Shown here piece by piece: positions 33,583-42,523 of a stretch of DNA of 64,000 nucleotides (position 1 is the stretch's first letter; each line of letters begins with the position of its first letter). The DNA lies in assembly GCA_965216425.1 (NCBI GenBank), contig CBDCFV010000005.1:868001-932000 (forward strand). The letters run 5' to 3'. The stretch is from CBDCFV01 sp965216425 (GTDB taxonomy: Bacteria; Chloroflexota; Dehalococcoidia; Lucifugimonadales; UBA3495). The notes beneath the pieces are model-generated. The model was not told where the DNA came from and made no database searches. It saw only the letters and a list, made by a program, of their open reading frames with translations. The position numbers and the translations under genes are program-made.

Positions 33583-34365
33583 ATGAGCAAGTTTTTAGAC
33601 CGATTGGAACAGATTAACACCAACGCTCCGGCTCCCATGGGGTTTGGGACCCGGCGCGCTCCGAGGGCGCCCGGCATGGCCTTGGTGACCCTGGTATCCG
33701 CGGCGCACACGGCTGGCTGCGAGATTGTGGCGTCGGTGTCTCCGGACGGGGCGCTTTTATCGGGAGTAGACAATCCCGGCAGCCTCAAGGGCCTGGCCGA
33801 AGGGCTTACGGCAGTTCCTTGGGGTGTCCAAGCGAACGCACTGAACGAGGAGTCGGCCCAATCATCACAGGAAGCCGGCGGCGACATGGTGGCCTTTGGC
33901 TTACCGGATACGGCGGTTGGCGCTCTGTCTTCAAAGGACGTCGCTCGTATCCTTTGCTTGGGGACAGATGTGGACGAGAGGCAGTTGCGGGCCATAGAGG
34001 CCCTGCCAGTGGACGTAATCATGGTGCACGTGCCCGGCAAAACGGGTGCATGGACCTTGGGAGAGTTGGCGACGGTTACCGCGGTTACCACTCGAACAAG
34101 CAAGTACGTCCTCGTGGAGGTCTCGGCTCCTCCGGAGAAGCAGGAATTGGAGATGCTGCGGGACGCCGGCATACACGGCCTGGCCCTCGACGTTGGCGCA
34201 GTGTCCCAAGCAAGCTTGTCGGACTTGAAACAAGCGTTGCAAGACATGCCCCGACCTCAACCAAACCGGAGAGACCGGCGCGTGGCGCTGCTGCCGGCGT
34301 CGGCGTTTCCGCAAGGGGATACGCCCTCTCACGCGGACCCCGACGAAGAAGAAGATGACGAATAG
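33583..34365 (+). CDS. Conserved-looking 260-aa protein, possibly TIM-barrel-like
   Basis: Alternating strand-helix pattern (ALVTLVSAAHTAGCEIVASVS, VDVIMVHVPG, KYVLVEVSAPPEKQELEMLRDAGIHGLALDVGAVS) suggests a TIM-barrel-type fold. The N-terminus (FLDRLEQINTNAPAPMGFG) and the acidic tail (DPDEEEDDE) flank it. I know no function. It begins a forward run with a site-2 protease, a small unknown and an amidohydrolase with short gaps, and a TATAAT lies 39 bases before its ATG. Confidence 0.65.
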   Translation: MSKFLDRLEQINTNAPAPMGFGTRRAPRAPGMALVTLVSAAHTAGCEIVASVSPDGALLSGVDNPGSLKGLAEGLTAVPWGVQANALNEESAQSSQEAGGDMVAFGLPDTAVGALSSKDVARILCLGTDVDERQLRAIEALPVDVIMVHVPGKTGAWTLGELATVTAVTTRTSKYVLVEVSAPPEKQELEMLRDAGIHGLALDVGAVSQASLSDLKQALQDMPRPQPNRRDRRVALLPASAFPQGDTPSHADPDEEEDDE

Positions 34366-34393
34366 TCTGCTGCTGCCTCTCGCCGGGTAGCCA

Positions 34394-35095
34394 ATGCTGT
34401 TAGCTTCCTGGGAACTGCTGCTGCACGACCCGGTCAGCTTTTTACGGCTTACCGTTCTGGTCGCCTTTGCTGTCATCGCAGCCATCACCGTGCACGAGTT
34501 CAACCACGCTTTCGTGGCCCACCGCTTGGGTGATGCCACGGCGCACCACCAAGGCAGGTGCACGTTGAACCCGTTGCGGCATTTGGACCCGGCCGGAACC
34601 CTTATGATGTTCATTGCCGGGTTTGGGTGGGGCAAGCCGGTGCCTGTAAATCCCAACCGGGTGGCCCACGGCGTCAAGGGAACATCCTTGGTGGCTGCGG
34701 CCGGCCCGTTCTCCAACCTGATCCTGGCGTTCCTTCTCGGAATCCCGCTCCAATTGGGAGTACTGGATTCGCAGGTACCGGGCTTGGACCAAGCAACCTA
34801 TGTGATGACCGGGGGCTTTCTTCCCGGGCTGTCAGACACTCTGGGCTTGGTCATTTTCTTCAACCTGCTTTTGGCTGTTTTCAACTTCATCCCCTTAGCG
34901 CCCTTGGACGGGTCTCGGGTGCTTGAAGCCTTCATCCCAGAGTCCAGTCTTGATTCCTACTCACGATTCCAGCGGTATGGCCCGGTGCTTCTGGTTGGGA
35001 TCATTATGTTGGACTATGCCCTTGGCCTGGGCATCTTGTGGAAGGTGATGGGCCCCGTCGTTGGGGGCCTTACCTCACTTGCTACAGGGTTCTGA
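34394..35095 (+). CDS. Site-2 protease family intramembrane metalloprotease (M50)
   Basis: 233 residues with five or six hydrophobic spans. The zinc motif HEFNH lies in the first spans (AAITVHEFNHAFVAHRLGD), followed by NPLRHLDPAGTLMMF. The second motif NFIPLAPLDGSRVLEAF supplies the third ligand. It lacks a PDZ domain, unlike the RseP homologue at 54453, and matches the short SpoIVFB/YwhC-type group. It cleaves membrane-bound substrates; the target is unknown. Confidence 0.88.
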   Translation: MLLASWELLLHDPVSFLRLTVLVAFAVIAAITVHEFNHAFVAHRLGDATAHHQGRCTLNPLRHLDPAGTLMMFIAGFGWGKPVPVNPNRVAHGVKGTSLVAAAGPFSNLILAFLLGIPLQLGVLDSQVPGLDQATYVMTGGFLPGLSDTLGLVIFFNLLLAVFNFIPLAPLDGSRVLEAFIPESSLDSYSRFQRYGPVLLVGIIMLDYALGLGILWKVMGPVVGGLTSLATGF

Positions 35096-35134
35096 CCCGG
35101 CGCCCATCAGGCTTTCTTCAGGAGTAAGTCTCAA

Positions 35135-35581
35135 ATGACCGAAAATCCGGGCGAAGATTCCGAGTTGGACCTGAACGGCTTGCTACTGTCGGAGGACGGC
35201 ATCGTCGAGCTATCCGACAAGCTGACCGCGTACATGACTGAGATCGAACTGGGGGGTATGCCCGACATCATCGGACAGGTCCTAGATGACTTCCTCGACC
35301 AATGCGGCGGTATGCCCGAGGACCTGAAAGACCCTTCAGCCTTTGACCAGATTACCAGGAACCAGTTGGCGGTGACGCTGGCGTATCAATTGGGTCGGTT
35401 GGAGGGGCGGTCGCCCCAAGTAGTCAGCCTGCTGATCCAACAAGTCATCAACAGCTTCGGGTCTCACATGGTGCAGGAGTCTCCGGAGATTCTGGACAAG
35501 GACTTGGATAACCCCAAGGAATTGGTCTATCCCAGGCTCCGCCGGTTGGAGTACCCCGAATCTTTAGATGACGACTGTTAG
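35135..35581 (+). CDS. Uncharacterised acidic protein (148 aa)
   Basis: A soluble, acidic, mostly helical protein (LDLNGLLLSEDGIVELSDKL; QLAVTLAYQLGRLEGRSPQVVSLLIQQVI). No motif recognised. It lies 39 bp after the site-2 protease gene and 42 bp before the amidohydrolase gene, each with a ribosome site (TCAGGAG), so it is probably co-transcribed with them. Confidence 0.6.
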   Translation: MTENPGEDSELDLNGLLLSEDGIVELSDKLTAYMTEIELGGMPDIIGQVLDDFLDQCGGMPEDLKDPSAFDQITRNQLAVTLAYQLGRLEGRSPQVVSLLIQQVINSFGSHMVQESPEILDKDLDNPKELVYPRLRRLEYPESLDDDC

Positions 35582-35623
35582 TTTTCGGGTAGCCGATAAC
35601 CGGGGAGCGTCAGGAGGATAACA

Positions 35624-36805
35624 ATGACTGACACAGAAATGGCCTACGACCTTGTGTTAACCGGCGGTACAATACTTGACCCGTCCCAGGGGCTGAACGA
35701 CCGGAGAGACATCGCGTTCAAGGATGGCTTGGTGGCCGCGGTTGCGGAGCGAATCGATCCCCAGTCCGCCGCCGCCGCCGTAGACATTCCGGGAAAGCTG
35801 GTTACGCCCGGGTTGATTGACCTGCACGGCCACTTTTATCACGGCGGCAACGGCACCGCCGTCCATGCCGATGAAAAATGCCTCTCCGCGGGAACAACCA
35901 CGGGAGTGGACGCGGGCAGCGCCGGGTTCCTCAACTATGGGGCGATGCGGGACTACGTCTTCCCGGCCCACCGCACCCGTCTCTTGGCGTTTCTGCACAT
36001 CGGGGCCGTGGGCTTGGCCGCCAACCGGGTCCTTGGCGGCGCGTTGCACGACATGAGGGTGATCGACGTTGACCAGACGGCCGACGCCATCACCAACAAT
36101 CCCGGGTTCTGCGTGGGCGTTAAGGTCAGGATGCACGTGGACGCCGTAGCCCATTGGAACGCCCACAACGCGATGCGGTTGGCCAGGGCCGCCGCCGACC
36201 AGTCCAAGAGCCGCTTGATGGTCCACGTAAGCGGGACTCCCATCCCCCTGCCCGATATACTGGGATTTCTTGGACCGGGAGACATTGTGACCCACGCCTT
36301 CAACGGCGACCAGGAATGTATCCTAGACGGCAACGGCAAGGTTCGGACGGAGGTCAAAGACGCCGCCGCGCGGGGCGTCATAATGGACGTGGCCCACGCG
36401 GGGGTGCATTGCGACTCTGAAGTAGTGAAGGCGTCGCTTCAACAGGACTTTTCCCCCGACACCATCAGCACGGACATCCACATCGCTCCTCCGGGACGCA
36501 CCGTCTACTTAATGAACGATCTGGTCAGCAAGTTCCATGCGTTGGGTATGCCCTTGGACGCTGCCATTGCCGCCAGCACATCACGTCCGGCCCAAGTGTT
36601 GGGCCTTCAGGACTCCTTGGGGTCGCTGGCCCCGGGCATGTCCGGCGATGCCGCAGTGTACGACGTCCGGGAGGGCCGCTTTGTCTGGTTTGATTCGGCA
36701 GGCCACAACGTCGACGGCAAGATACGATTAGACACCTTCCTAACGGTGCGGGCGGGTTCGGTGGCGTGGCGGGAAGGCAAATTAACCCAGATGGGGCAGT
36801 GCTAG
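35624..36805 (+). CDS. Amidohydrolase/deacetylase family metallohydrolase
   Basis: 393 residues, dihydroorotase-like: metal ligands HxH in GLIDLHGHFYHGG, a lysine region GVKVRMHVDA that may be carbamylated, histidines in MVHVSGTPI and VTHAFNGDQ, and Asp in ISTDIHIAPPG. The tail GSLAPGMSGDAAVYDV is the composite beta-domain. The family hydrolyses cyclic imides or N-acyl groups. Substrate unknown. AGGAGG precedes the ATG. Confidence 0.86.
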   Translation: MTDTEMAYDLVLTGGTILDPSQGLNDRRDIAFKDGLVAAVAERIDPQSAAAAVDIPGKLVTPGLIDLHGHFYHGGNGTAVHADEKCLSAGTTTGVDAGSAGFLNYGAMRDYVFPAHRTRLLAFLHIGAVGLAANRVLGGALHDMRVIDVDQTADAITNNPGFCVGVKVRMHVDAVAHWNAHNAMRLARAAADQSKSRLMVHVSGTPIPLPDILGFLGPGDIVTHAFNGDQECILDGNGKVRTEVKDAAARGVIMDVAHAGVHCDSEVVKASLQQDFSPDTISTDIHIAPPGRTVYLMNDLVSKFHALGMPLDAAIAASTSRPAQVLGLQDSLGSLAPGMSGDAAVYDVREGRFVWFDSAGHNVDGKIRLDTFLTVRAGSVAWREGKLTQMGQC

Positions 36806-36823
36806 GGTCTATTGAAATCCCCC

Positions 36824-36849
36824 GTTATTCCAGCGAGAGCGGGAATCCA
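36824..36849. repeat. Diverged REP-like palindrome
   Basis: GTTATTCCAGCGAGAGCGGG followed by AATCCA; weaker match to the family at 10339 and 19605. Confidence 0.45.
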
Positions 36850-36947
36850 GTACACCGTCGCCGCTGGACAGCCACCTGAAACGGAACGCTACTTTAGGCA
36901 CCCCTCAAAGCCTTGTAAATGCGAATTTCCACTGTCACACTATAATT

Positions 36948-37835
36948 ATGCGAATAGGTGATTTTGAACTCATAGACCCGGTGCCCGAGTTCAAGGAGCC
37001 GCACCTGCTGGCCACGCTGCGGCCTTGGATTGACGTGGGCAACGTGGGCACATTGAGCCTCGACCGGCTGGAACGGTACACCCAAGCCAAAGACCTGGGA
37101 CGCTTGGCACGGCCCGGACGGTTCTACGATTTCACGCGGTACCGGCCCCGGTCCTACATCGAACACGGCATCAGGGCATATTCAATTCCCAGCACCGTTA
37201 TTCGTTACAGCATCCGGGAACAAGCCCCCGACTTAATATTTGCCCACTTGCTGGAACCCCACATCCTGGGGGAAGATTACATCGAGTCGATGACAGAGTT
37301 AATCAAGTTCCTGGGGGTCAAGCGGTACTCACTGGTCGGCGCGATGTACGACATGGTACCCCACACCAGGCCGTTGCTGGTATCTGGAAGCACCGGGCAG
37401 TCGCAAGCCGAAGAGGACTACCGCTTGGTTGGGGCCCGCGCCAGCAATTACGAGGGGCCAACCACCATTACTTACTTGATTTCCCAAAATGCTGAAAAGC
37501 TGGGCATAGAGACGAGGACCTTCGTCGTCCACCTGCCCCAATACTTCCAAGTGGATGAAGACTTTACCGGCGCATCCCGATTGATGGAAGTGTTGTGCAG
37601 CCTGTATCAGCTTCCCGACCGCCTGAAAGAGCCGGAGCGGGGCCAAAAGCAATACGAGGCGCTTCAGGACATAATGAACGACGCTTCGGACGGAGCCTCA
37701 CTCTTGCAACGGTTGGAGGAACGCTACGACCGCGAACAGGCCGAAGAATCGCCGAGCAACCTCGAATTGTCACCCGGCATTGAGGAGTTTCTTCGAGGTC
37801 TGAACCAGGAATTCGACACTCCCGACAACGACTGA
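36948..37835 (+). CDS. PAC2 family protein (proteasome-assembly-chaperone-like)
   Basis: 295 residues: FKEPHLLATLRPWIDVGNVGTLSL near the start, a central SMTELIKFLGVKRYSLVGAMYDMVPHTRP, then GPTTITYLISQNAEKLGIETRTFVVHLPQYFQVDEDFTGASRLMEVL (outlined). These match bacterial PAC2/DUF75 proteins, which resemble archaeal proteasome chaperones. TATAAT (36941-36946) ends one base before the ATG, so either this mRNA is nearly leaderless or the true start is the GTG at 36981. Confidence 0.8.
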   Translation: MRIGDFELIDPVPEFKEPHLLATLRPWIDVGNVGTLSLDRLERYTQAKDLGRLARPGRFYDFTRYRPRSYIEHGIRAYSIPSTVIRYSIREQAPDLIFAHLLEPHILGEDYIESMTELIKFLGVKRYSLVGAMYDMVPHTRPLLVSGSTGQSQAEEDYRLVGARASNYEGPTTITYLISQNAEKLGIETRTFVVHLPQYFQVDEDFTGASRLMEVLCSLYQLPDRLKEPERGQKQYEALQDIMNDASDGASLLQRLEERYDREQAEESPSNLELSPGIEEFLRGLNQEFDTPDND

Positions 37836-37973
37836 AGTCGTCATATCACTGCCCATCATCCGGCGCCGCAGTGACTCCCCGTCTCGCGCATGTACCAAGC
37901 CGGACGCTTGCTCCATTAAACCGTCAGATATCCGCCGGGCAAAGTCCGACTCCGTTGCTTGACCGGAGGGCTA

Positions 37974-39317
37974 TTGGCACCCCTTGACCTGCCTTATTCC
38001 CCGAACTGCCTTGGCCTATCTCCGGTAGAGTTGCTGCAACGGTTGATACGTTTCGACACCACCAACCCTCCTGGGAACGAGCGGGAGTGCATCAACTATA
38101 TCGCGGGCCTTTTGACTGAAATGGGGTGCCCGGTTACCCTGCTGGGCCGCTCAGCCTCTCGTCCTAACCTGATAGCCCGCTTGCCGGGAGCGGGGAATGC
38201 GCCGCCCCTCTTGCTCTACGGCCATGTAGACGTGGTGAACACCGCCAAACAACGTTGGCAGCACCCGCCCTTCGAGGGCAAGCTGGTGGACGGCTACGTT
38301 TGGGGGCGGGGGGCCCTGGACATGAAGGGCGGCATCGTAATGATGCTGAACGCCATCGCCCGCGCCAAGGCTGAAAACGCCCCCTTACCCGGCGATGTTC
38401 TGCTGATGCTGGTCTGCGACGAGGAGAACGGTGGCAGCGAAGGGGCCAGATATTTGGTGGAGGACCACGCCGATTTGTTCAGGGACGTGCGATACGCCTT
38501 GGGTGAATTCGGGGGGTTCAGCTACCACATTGGGGAAAGCAGGTTTTACCCGATTATGGTGGCGGAGAAACAGGTCTGTCATTTAAGAGCGACGGTGCGC
38601 GGACCGGGAGGGCACGGTGCGCTGGACCAGGGCGGCGGCGCTATGGGCGCGTTGGCTCGCTTTCTGCAAAAACTGGAATCGCGTCGGCTGCCGGTGCACG
38701 TCACGTCCACGGCCCGCCAAATGACCCTGGCTATCGCGTCAGGATTACCCCTTCCTGCAGCCGGATTGCTCCGGTTGTTGCCCGTCCGCAATTTGACAGC
38801 AACGGTATTGGGACTGATGGGCGACAAGGGACTACCGTTTCAACCCCTGTTCCGCAATACCGCCACCGCTACGGTCGTGCATGGCGGCCAAACGGTAAAC
38901 GTGGCTCCAAGCGAGGTAGTGGTGGAATTGGACGGGAGACTGCTTCCTGGATACACCCCGGCGGACCTCCTTGCGGAGTTGGAGCCGTTCCTGGGTGGCA
39001 GCGTGGAGCTGGAAGTGGCGCGCCACGAACCTGGCCCCGCCGAGCCGGACATGGGACTGTTCAACAGGCTGGCCGGCATACTGCGGGAGGCGGACCCCCA
39101 AGGGACTCCGGTGCCCATGTTGCTACCTGCGGCTACCGATGCCCGCTTCTTCTCCAGGCTGGGAATACAGACCTATGGTTATTTGCCCATGCGGCTGCCG
39201 CGGGACTTCGATTTTTCCAAGACGGTCCACGGCCCGGATGAGCGTATCCCCGTGGAGGCGCTGGCCTTCGGCAGCGATGCCATATACCAAGCGCTGCGTA
39301 GTTTCGGACAAGAGTGA
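37974..39317 (+). CDS. M20 family metallopeptidase (ArgE/DapE/CPG2 type)
   Basis: About 447 residues. Zinc and catalytic residues: LLLYGHVDVVN (His, Asp), WGRGALDMKGGI (bridging Asp), LVCDEENGGSEGA (Glu-Glu) and LLPAATDARFF. A dimerisation domain fills the middle (PGGHGALDQGGG). It hydrolyses N-acyl amino acids or dipeptides. The start is a TTG at 37974, just after GGAGGG; a TTG at 37959 in the same frame is possible but lacks a ribosome site. Confidence 0.87.
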   Translation: MAPLDLPYSPNCLGLSPVELLQRLIRFDTTNPPGNERECINYIAGLLTEMGCPVTLLGRSASRPNLIARLPGAGNAPPLLLYGHVDVVNTAKQRWQHPPFEGKLVDGYVWGRGALDMKGGIVMMLNAIARAKAENAPLPGDVLLMLVCDEENGGSEGARYLVEDHADLFRDVRYALGEFGGFSYHIGESRFYPIMVAEKQVCHLRATVRGPGGHGALDQGGGAMGALARFLQKLESRRLPVHVTSTARQMTLAIASGLPLPAAGLLRLLPVRNLTATVLGLMGDKGLPFQPLFRNTATATVVHGGQTVNVAPSEVVVELDGRLLPGYTPADLLAELEPFLGGSVELEVARHEPGPAEPDMGLFNRLAGILREADPQGTPVPMLLPAATDARFFSRLGIQTYGYLPMRLPRDFDFSKTVHGPDERIPVEALAFGSDAIYQALRSFGQE

Positions 39318-39410
39318 ACATTCACTTTTTTCGTTGCTTCCGGCATGGATACAGACGGAAACGTCCATTACAAACGGCGCCGTAGAATGATTCAATGACT
39401 GGTTTGTGAT

Positions 39411-39439
39411 TGACGAGTCAATTGGCTTGTGGTAGAGTT
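39411..39439 (+). promoter_or_regulatory. Promoter of the infC-rpmI-rplT operon
   Basis: TTGACG (39411-39416), a 17-base spacer and TAGAGT (39434-39439). The predicted start near 39446 leaves a leader of about 46 bases. Confidence 0.7.
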
Positions 39440-39491
39440 TACGCCTTGTGTTATGTGCACATCGTGAATCTTTCGACGGAGGTAGGAGAGC

Positions 39492-40049
39492 ATAGCTAGA
39501 CAATATCGGGTAAACGAAAGGATTACCTCTCCGCAGATACGGCTTATCGGTGAGGATGGTTCACAAATGGGGGTGCTAACAATCTCCCAGGCCATCAAAC
39601 TTGCCCGCGATTCAGAACTTGACTTGGTAGAGGTGGCTCCAAACTCTGACCCCCCGGTTTGTCGCCTGCTAGACTACGGAAAGTTACGCTACCTGACCGC
39701 CAAGAAAGACCGGGAGTCCAAGAAGGGTCAGAAAAGCACCGAACTTCGGGAGGTGCGCTTCCGCCCTAACATAGGGTCCCACGATCTTGAGTCCAAGACC
39801 CGCAAGGTACGTGAGCTCATTCAAGACGGCTCGAAGGTAAAGTTGACGGTGCGCTTCAGGGGCCGGGAAGCCGCGCATCAGCAGCTGGGCCTGTCGGTGC
39901 TGAAAAGAGTGGCCGACGATCTTAAAGATGAGGTCCGCTTGGAAAAACCCCCGTCTATGGAAGGAAGGGCGCTGTCGATGATACTGCTGCCGTCCGTGCA
40001 AGCCGTAGTGCGGACCGATCAACAGGTGCAAAAAGTAGCCGATGCCTAA
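39492..40049 (+). CDS. infC: Translation initiation factor IF-3, apparent AUA start
   Basis: The family N-terminus (RINxxIRxxxVRLIGxxGxQLG) is matched by RVNERITSPQIRLIGEDGSQMG, which lies upstream of the first ATG (39567) in the same frame. The frame is closed by TAG at 39483. The only plausible start between is ATA at 39492, nine bases after GGAGG (39478-39482). Non-canonical starts (AUU, AUC, AUA) are known in infC, where IF-3 discriminates against its own message. The protein is then 185 residues, with the standard N- and C-domains (DLVEVAPNSDPPVCRLLDYGK; SKVKLTVRFRGREAAHQQLG). First gene of infC-rpmI-rplT. Confidence 0.9.
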   Translation: MARQYRVNERITSPQIRLIGEDGSQMGVLTISQAIKLARDSELDLVEVAPNSDPPVCRLLDYGKLRYLTAKKDRESKKGQKSTELREVRFRPNIGSHDLESKTRKVRELIQDGSKVKLTVRFRGREAAHQQLGLSVLKRVADDLKDEVRLEKPPSMEGRALSMILLPSVQAVVRTDQQVQKVADA

Positions 40050-40239
40050 AATCAAAACCCACAAGGGCGCTAAGGCCCGCATACACATATCCGGTTCCGG
40101 GAAGCTGATGCGCCGCAAGCGAATGAGCAGCCACCTGCGCCGCAAGAAGCCCACTAAGGTTACCCGCAAGTATTCGGACAAGCTGGCCGTCGCCGATAGC
40201 GACGTGCCCAGGCTGAAACGACTACTACCTTACGGCTGA
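40042..40239 (+). CDS. rpmI: Ribosomal protein bL35
   Basis: 65 residues, very basic: KIKTHKGAKARIHISGSGKLMRRKRMSSHLRRKK (outlined) is the family signature. Overlaps infC by eight bases, indicating coupled translation. Second in the conserved infC-rpmI-rplT operon. Confidence 0.95.
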   Translation: MPKIKTHKGAKARIHISGSGKLMRRKRMSSHLRRKKPTKVTRKYSDKLAVADSDVPRLKRLLPYG

Positions 40240-40268
40240 GCTAATCAGACCACTGTTGGAGTCCATCT

Positions 40269-40628
40269 TTGTCCAGAGTCAAAAGAGGCGTTACCAAACA
40301 CCGGCGTCACAAGAAAGTAATGTTGGCGGCGAGAGGGTTCCAGGGTTCTTCTCACCGCAACTACAAGTGGGCCAAAGAGGCCTTGATGCACGCTTGGTCC
40401 CACAGCTACAGGCACCGGCGTGAACGGAAGGGAGACTTCCGAAGGTTGTGGATTGTCCGCATTGGGGCGGCCTGCCGCCAATCCGGCACAACTTACAGCC
40501 AGTTCATGTACGGCTTGAAGCAAGCCGGCATAGAGTTAGACCGGAAAATTCTGGCCGACCTAGCGGTCCAGGACCAAGCTGCTTTCGACAAATTGGTGGA
40601 GTTGGCCGCGGCCCAGACCGCCGGTTAG
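40269..40628 (+). CDS. rplT: Ribosomal protein bL20
   Basis: 119 residues: SRVKRGVTKHRRHKKVMLAARGFQGSSHRNYKWAKEALM (outlined), and RRLWIVRIGAACRQSGTTYS. The start is TTG at 40269, seven bases after GGAG, which gives the exact family N-terminus M-S-R-V-K-R-G. In E. coli L20 represses its own operon; no leader pseudoknot could be established here. Followed by a terminator. Confidence 0.95.
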   Translation: MSRVKRGVTKHRRHKKVMLAARGFQGSSHRNYKWAKEALMHAWSHSYRHRRERKGDFRRLWIVRIGAACRQSGTTYSQFMYGLKQAGIELDRKILADLAVQDQAAFDKLVELAAAQTAG

Positions 40629-40658
40629 CCTGTAAACCGTTCGCAGACCACAAACGCA

Positions 40659-40690
40659 GAGGCGCGGGTGAACCGCGCCTCTTATCTTTT
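40659..40690 (+). terminator. Rho-independent terminator after rplT
   Basis: GAGGCGCGG (40659-40667), loop GTGAA, CCGCGCCTC (40673-40681), then TTATCTTTT. Confidence 0.8.
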
Positions 40691-40723
40691 GTTCCACGCC
40701 GGAATCTCTCGGGCGTGATGCGT

Positions 40724-41173
40724 TCAGGACTTGGGTGTAATCCTGGCAAAGCCGTAGTAAGTGTCCGCGTCCAACACGCGTCTCAACCCTTCCTCGCTCA
40801 TGTTCACCGGATTTACCGGAGTAGACCAAGTATCGGTCAGCTCGTAGTGCAGGTCCATTAACGAAATAGGTTCGTTGCGCCGCGCCAACAGCAGGCGGAA
40901 GGCGATTTCCTGGATGCTCATATCCGTCCGGATGAACCCGTCTTCATCTTCGTAATGGTCGGCAATCTCCTCCACCAACGCTTGTGGATCGGTCAACTCG
41001 TGGGTTGGCGTGTCAAGCGAAGGGCAAGTAGGCACCCGCCGCTGAGCTATCAGGACTACGGGCGAGCGTTTAAGTTCCACCAGCCTGTCAAAACTGACGG
41101 AGTACAACGTCTCCGCTTCAAACTCCAGTTCCTGTTCCGGCTCGTCATCGATTTCGGGGGCGGGGGTAATCAT
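40724..41173 (-). CDS. Uncharacterised acidic protein downstream of moeA
   Basis: 149 residues. The very acidic N-terminus (EIDDEPEQELEFEAE) is followed by a compact domain (LVELKRSPVVLIAQRRVPTCP; DMSIQEIAFRLLLARRNEP; MSEEGLRRVLDADTYYGFARI). No family recognised. It overlaps moeA by four bases (ATGA), so it is co-translated as the last gene of pheS-pheT-moeA. Confidence 0.6.
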   Translation of the reverse strand: MITPAPEIDDEPEQELEFEAETLYSVSFDRLVELKRSPVVLIAQRRVPTCPSLDTPTHELTDPQALVEEIADHYEDEDGFIRTDMSIQEIAFRLLLARRNEPISLMDLHYELTDTWSTPVNPVNMSEEGLRRVLDADTYYGFARITPKS

Positions 41174-42498
41174 ACGTTAACCTCTTCGTTCCAGTCCAAC
41201 ATAATCAACTTTACTTGTTCGCCGGTTTCCTTGGAGGCCAGGTCCTCCGGACAAATCGCCAGTCCATTAGCTTGGGCCATGGACGTGAGAATATTGGACC
41301 CTTGCGGGCCCGTTGGGGTTGCGTAATACGTGCCGTCTTTACGGGCAACCTGTACCCTGGCGTACACGCGGCGTCCGTCGTAGTTGTGGATTGGCCCGGT
41401 CAGCACCCCATCCACCGTGGGGCGGGTCAAATTGCGCCTTCCAAGCATGGTAAGAATCGCAGGGCGCGCAAACACCTCGAACGCTACCATTGCGCTGACT
41501 GGATTCCCCGGCAACCCCAGCAGGGGAATGGACCGGCCGCCCTCATCTTTGAGGTGTCCGAAAGCAAGCGGCTTGGCGGGGCGCATCCGCACCGACCAGA
41601 AGTTCATATCGCCCCGCTGGGTCAGGACATCCTTAACGATGTCGTAGTCCCCCTTGGAAACCCCGGCGGAGGTGATAATCAGGTCTGACCCAGCCGTCTC
41701 GTTAAGCTTGCTATTAAGGTCTTCAAGATTGTCACGGGCAATTCCCACGACCTTTGGAATACCGCCGCAGGCCGCCACGGAAGCCGCGGCGCTGAAACTG
41801 TTGCTATCGAAAATCTTTCCCGGCTCCAGGGACTGACCGCTGGGCACCAACTCATCCCCAGTGGACAAAATGGACACCACGGGCCGGCGCACTACCTTGA
41901 CGGTCTGTATCCCCAATGAAGCCATGACGCCGATGACCGATGGACGAATCACAATGCCTGGCTGCAGCACATGCTGACCAGCGTGCACGTCTTCTCCGGC
42001 CGGCCGCACATTTCCACCCAGCGGCAAGCTGGAAAGAATAGCTATGTGGTCACTGGAATGCCCCGCCCTGCGCCGGGCCACTTCATCTGTCTCTTCGAAG
42101 GGCACCACCGTGTCCGCACCGGCGGGTATAGGCGCCCCGGTCATAATGCGGATCGTTGTCCCGGGGACCACGGTCTGGGTTGAAACTTGCCCGGCGGCCA
42201 CGATCCCGATAACGTCCAGACTCCTGGGCGAGTCAGGCGATGCGCCTTGAATGTCCTGGTTCCGCACGGCGTACCCGTCCATCGCGGAGTTGGCCAACGG
42301 AGGCAAGTCCAAGGGAGACAGTACCTCTTCGGCCAGGACCTGCCCAAGGGTGTCAAGCAAGGGTTTCTCCACGGGCTCCAAGGAGTTGAAAGAGGCCATT
42401 ATCCGCTCGAAAGCTTCCTCAACGCCCAGCATGTCTTCGTCTACGTGGCGGTGGGCGTGCTCTTGGGCATGGGACTGTCTGTGATGATGGCTTGCCAT
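41170..42498 (-). CDS. moeA: Molybdopterin molybdenumtransferase
   Basis: 442 residues from the ATG preceded by GAGGAG. Marks: LPPLANSAMDGYAVR, RIMTGAPIPAGADTVVPFEE, SILSTGDELVP, ITSAGVSKGDYDIVKDVL, and LLGLPGNPVSAMVAFEVFARPAI. It inserts molybdate into adenylated molybdopterin. The first 20 residues are His-rich (HHHRQSHAQEHAHRH), an unusual addition that might bind metal. Neighbours are phenylalanyl-tRNA synthetase genes, not other Mo-cofactor genes. Confidence 0.92.
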   Translation of the reverse strand: MASHHHRQSHAQEHAHRHVDEDMLGVEEAFERIMASFNSLEPVEKPLLDTLGQVLAEEVLSPLDLPPLANSAMDGYAVRNQDIQGASPDSPRSLDVIGIVAAGQVSTQTVVPGTTIRIMTGAPIPAGADTVVPFEETDEVARRRAGHSSDHIAILSSLPLGGNVRPAGEDVHAGQHVLQPGIVIRPSVIGVMASLGIQTVKVVRRPVVSILSTGDELVPSGQSLEPGKIFDSNSFSAAASVAACGGIPKVVGIARDNLEDLNSKLNETAGSDLIITSAGVSKGDYDIVKDVLTQRGDMNFWSVRMRPAKPLAFGHLKDEGGRSIPLLGLPGNPVSAMVAFEVFARPAILTMLGRRNLTRPTVDGVLTGPIHNYDGRRVYARVQVARKDGTYYATPTGPQGSNILTSMAQANGLAICPEDLASKETGEQVKLIMLDWNEEVNV

Positions 42499-42523
42499 AA
42501 GCTCCTCTTCGGCCTCGTCGCTT

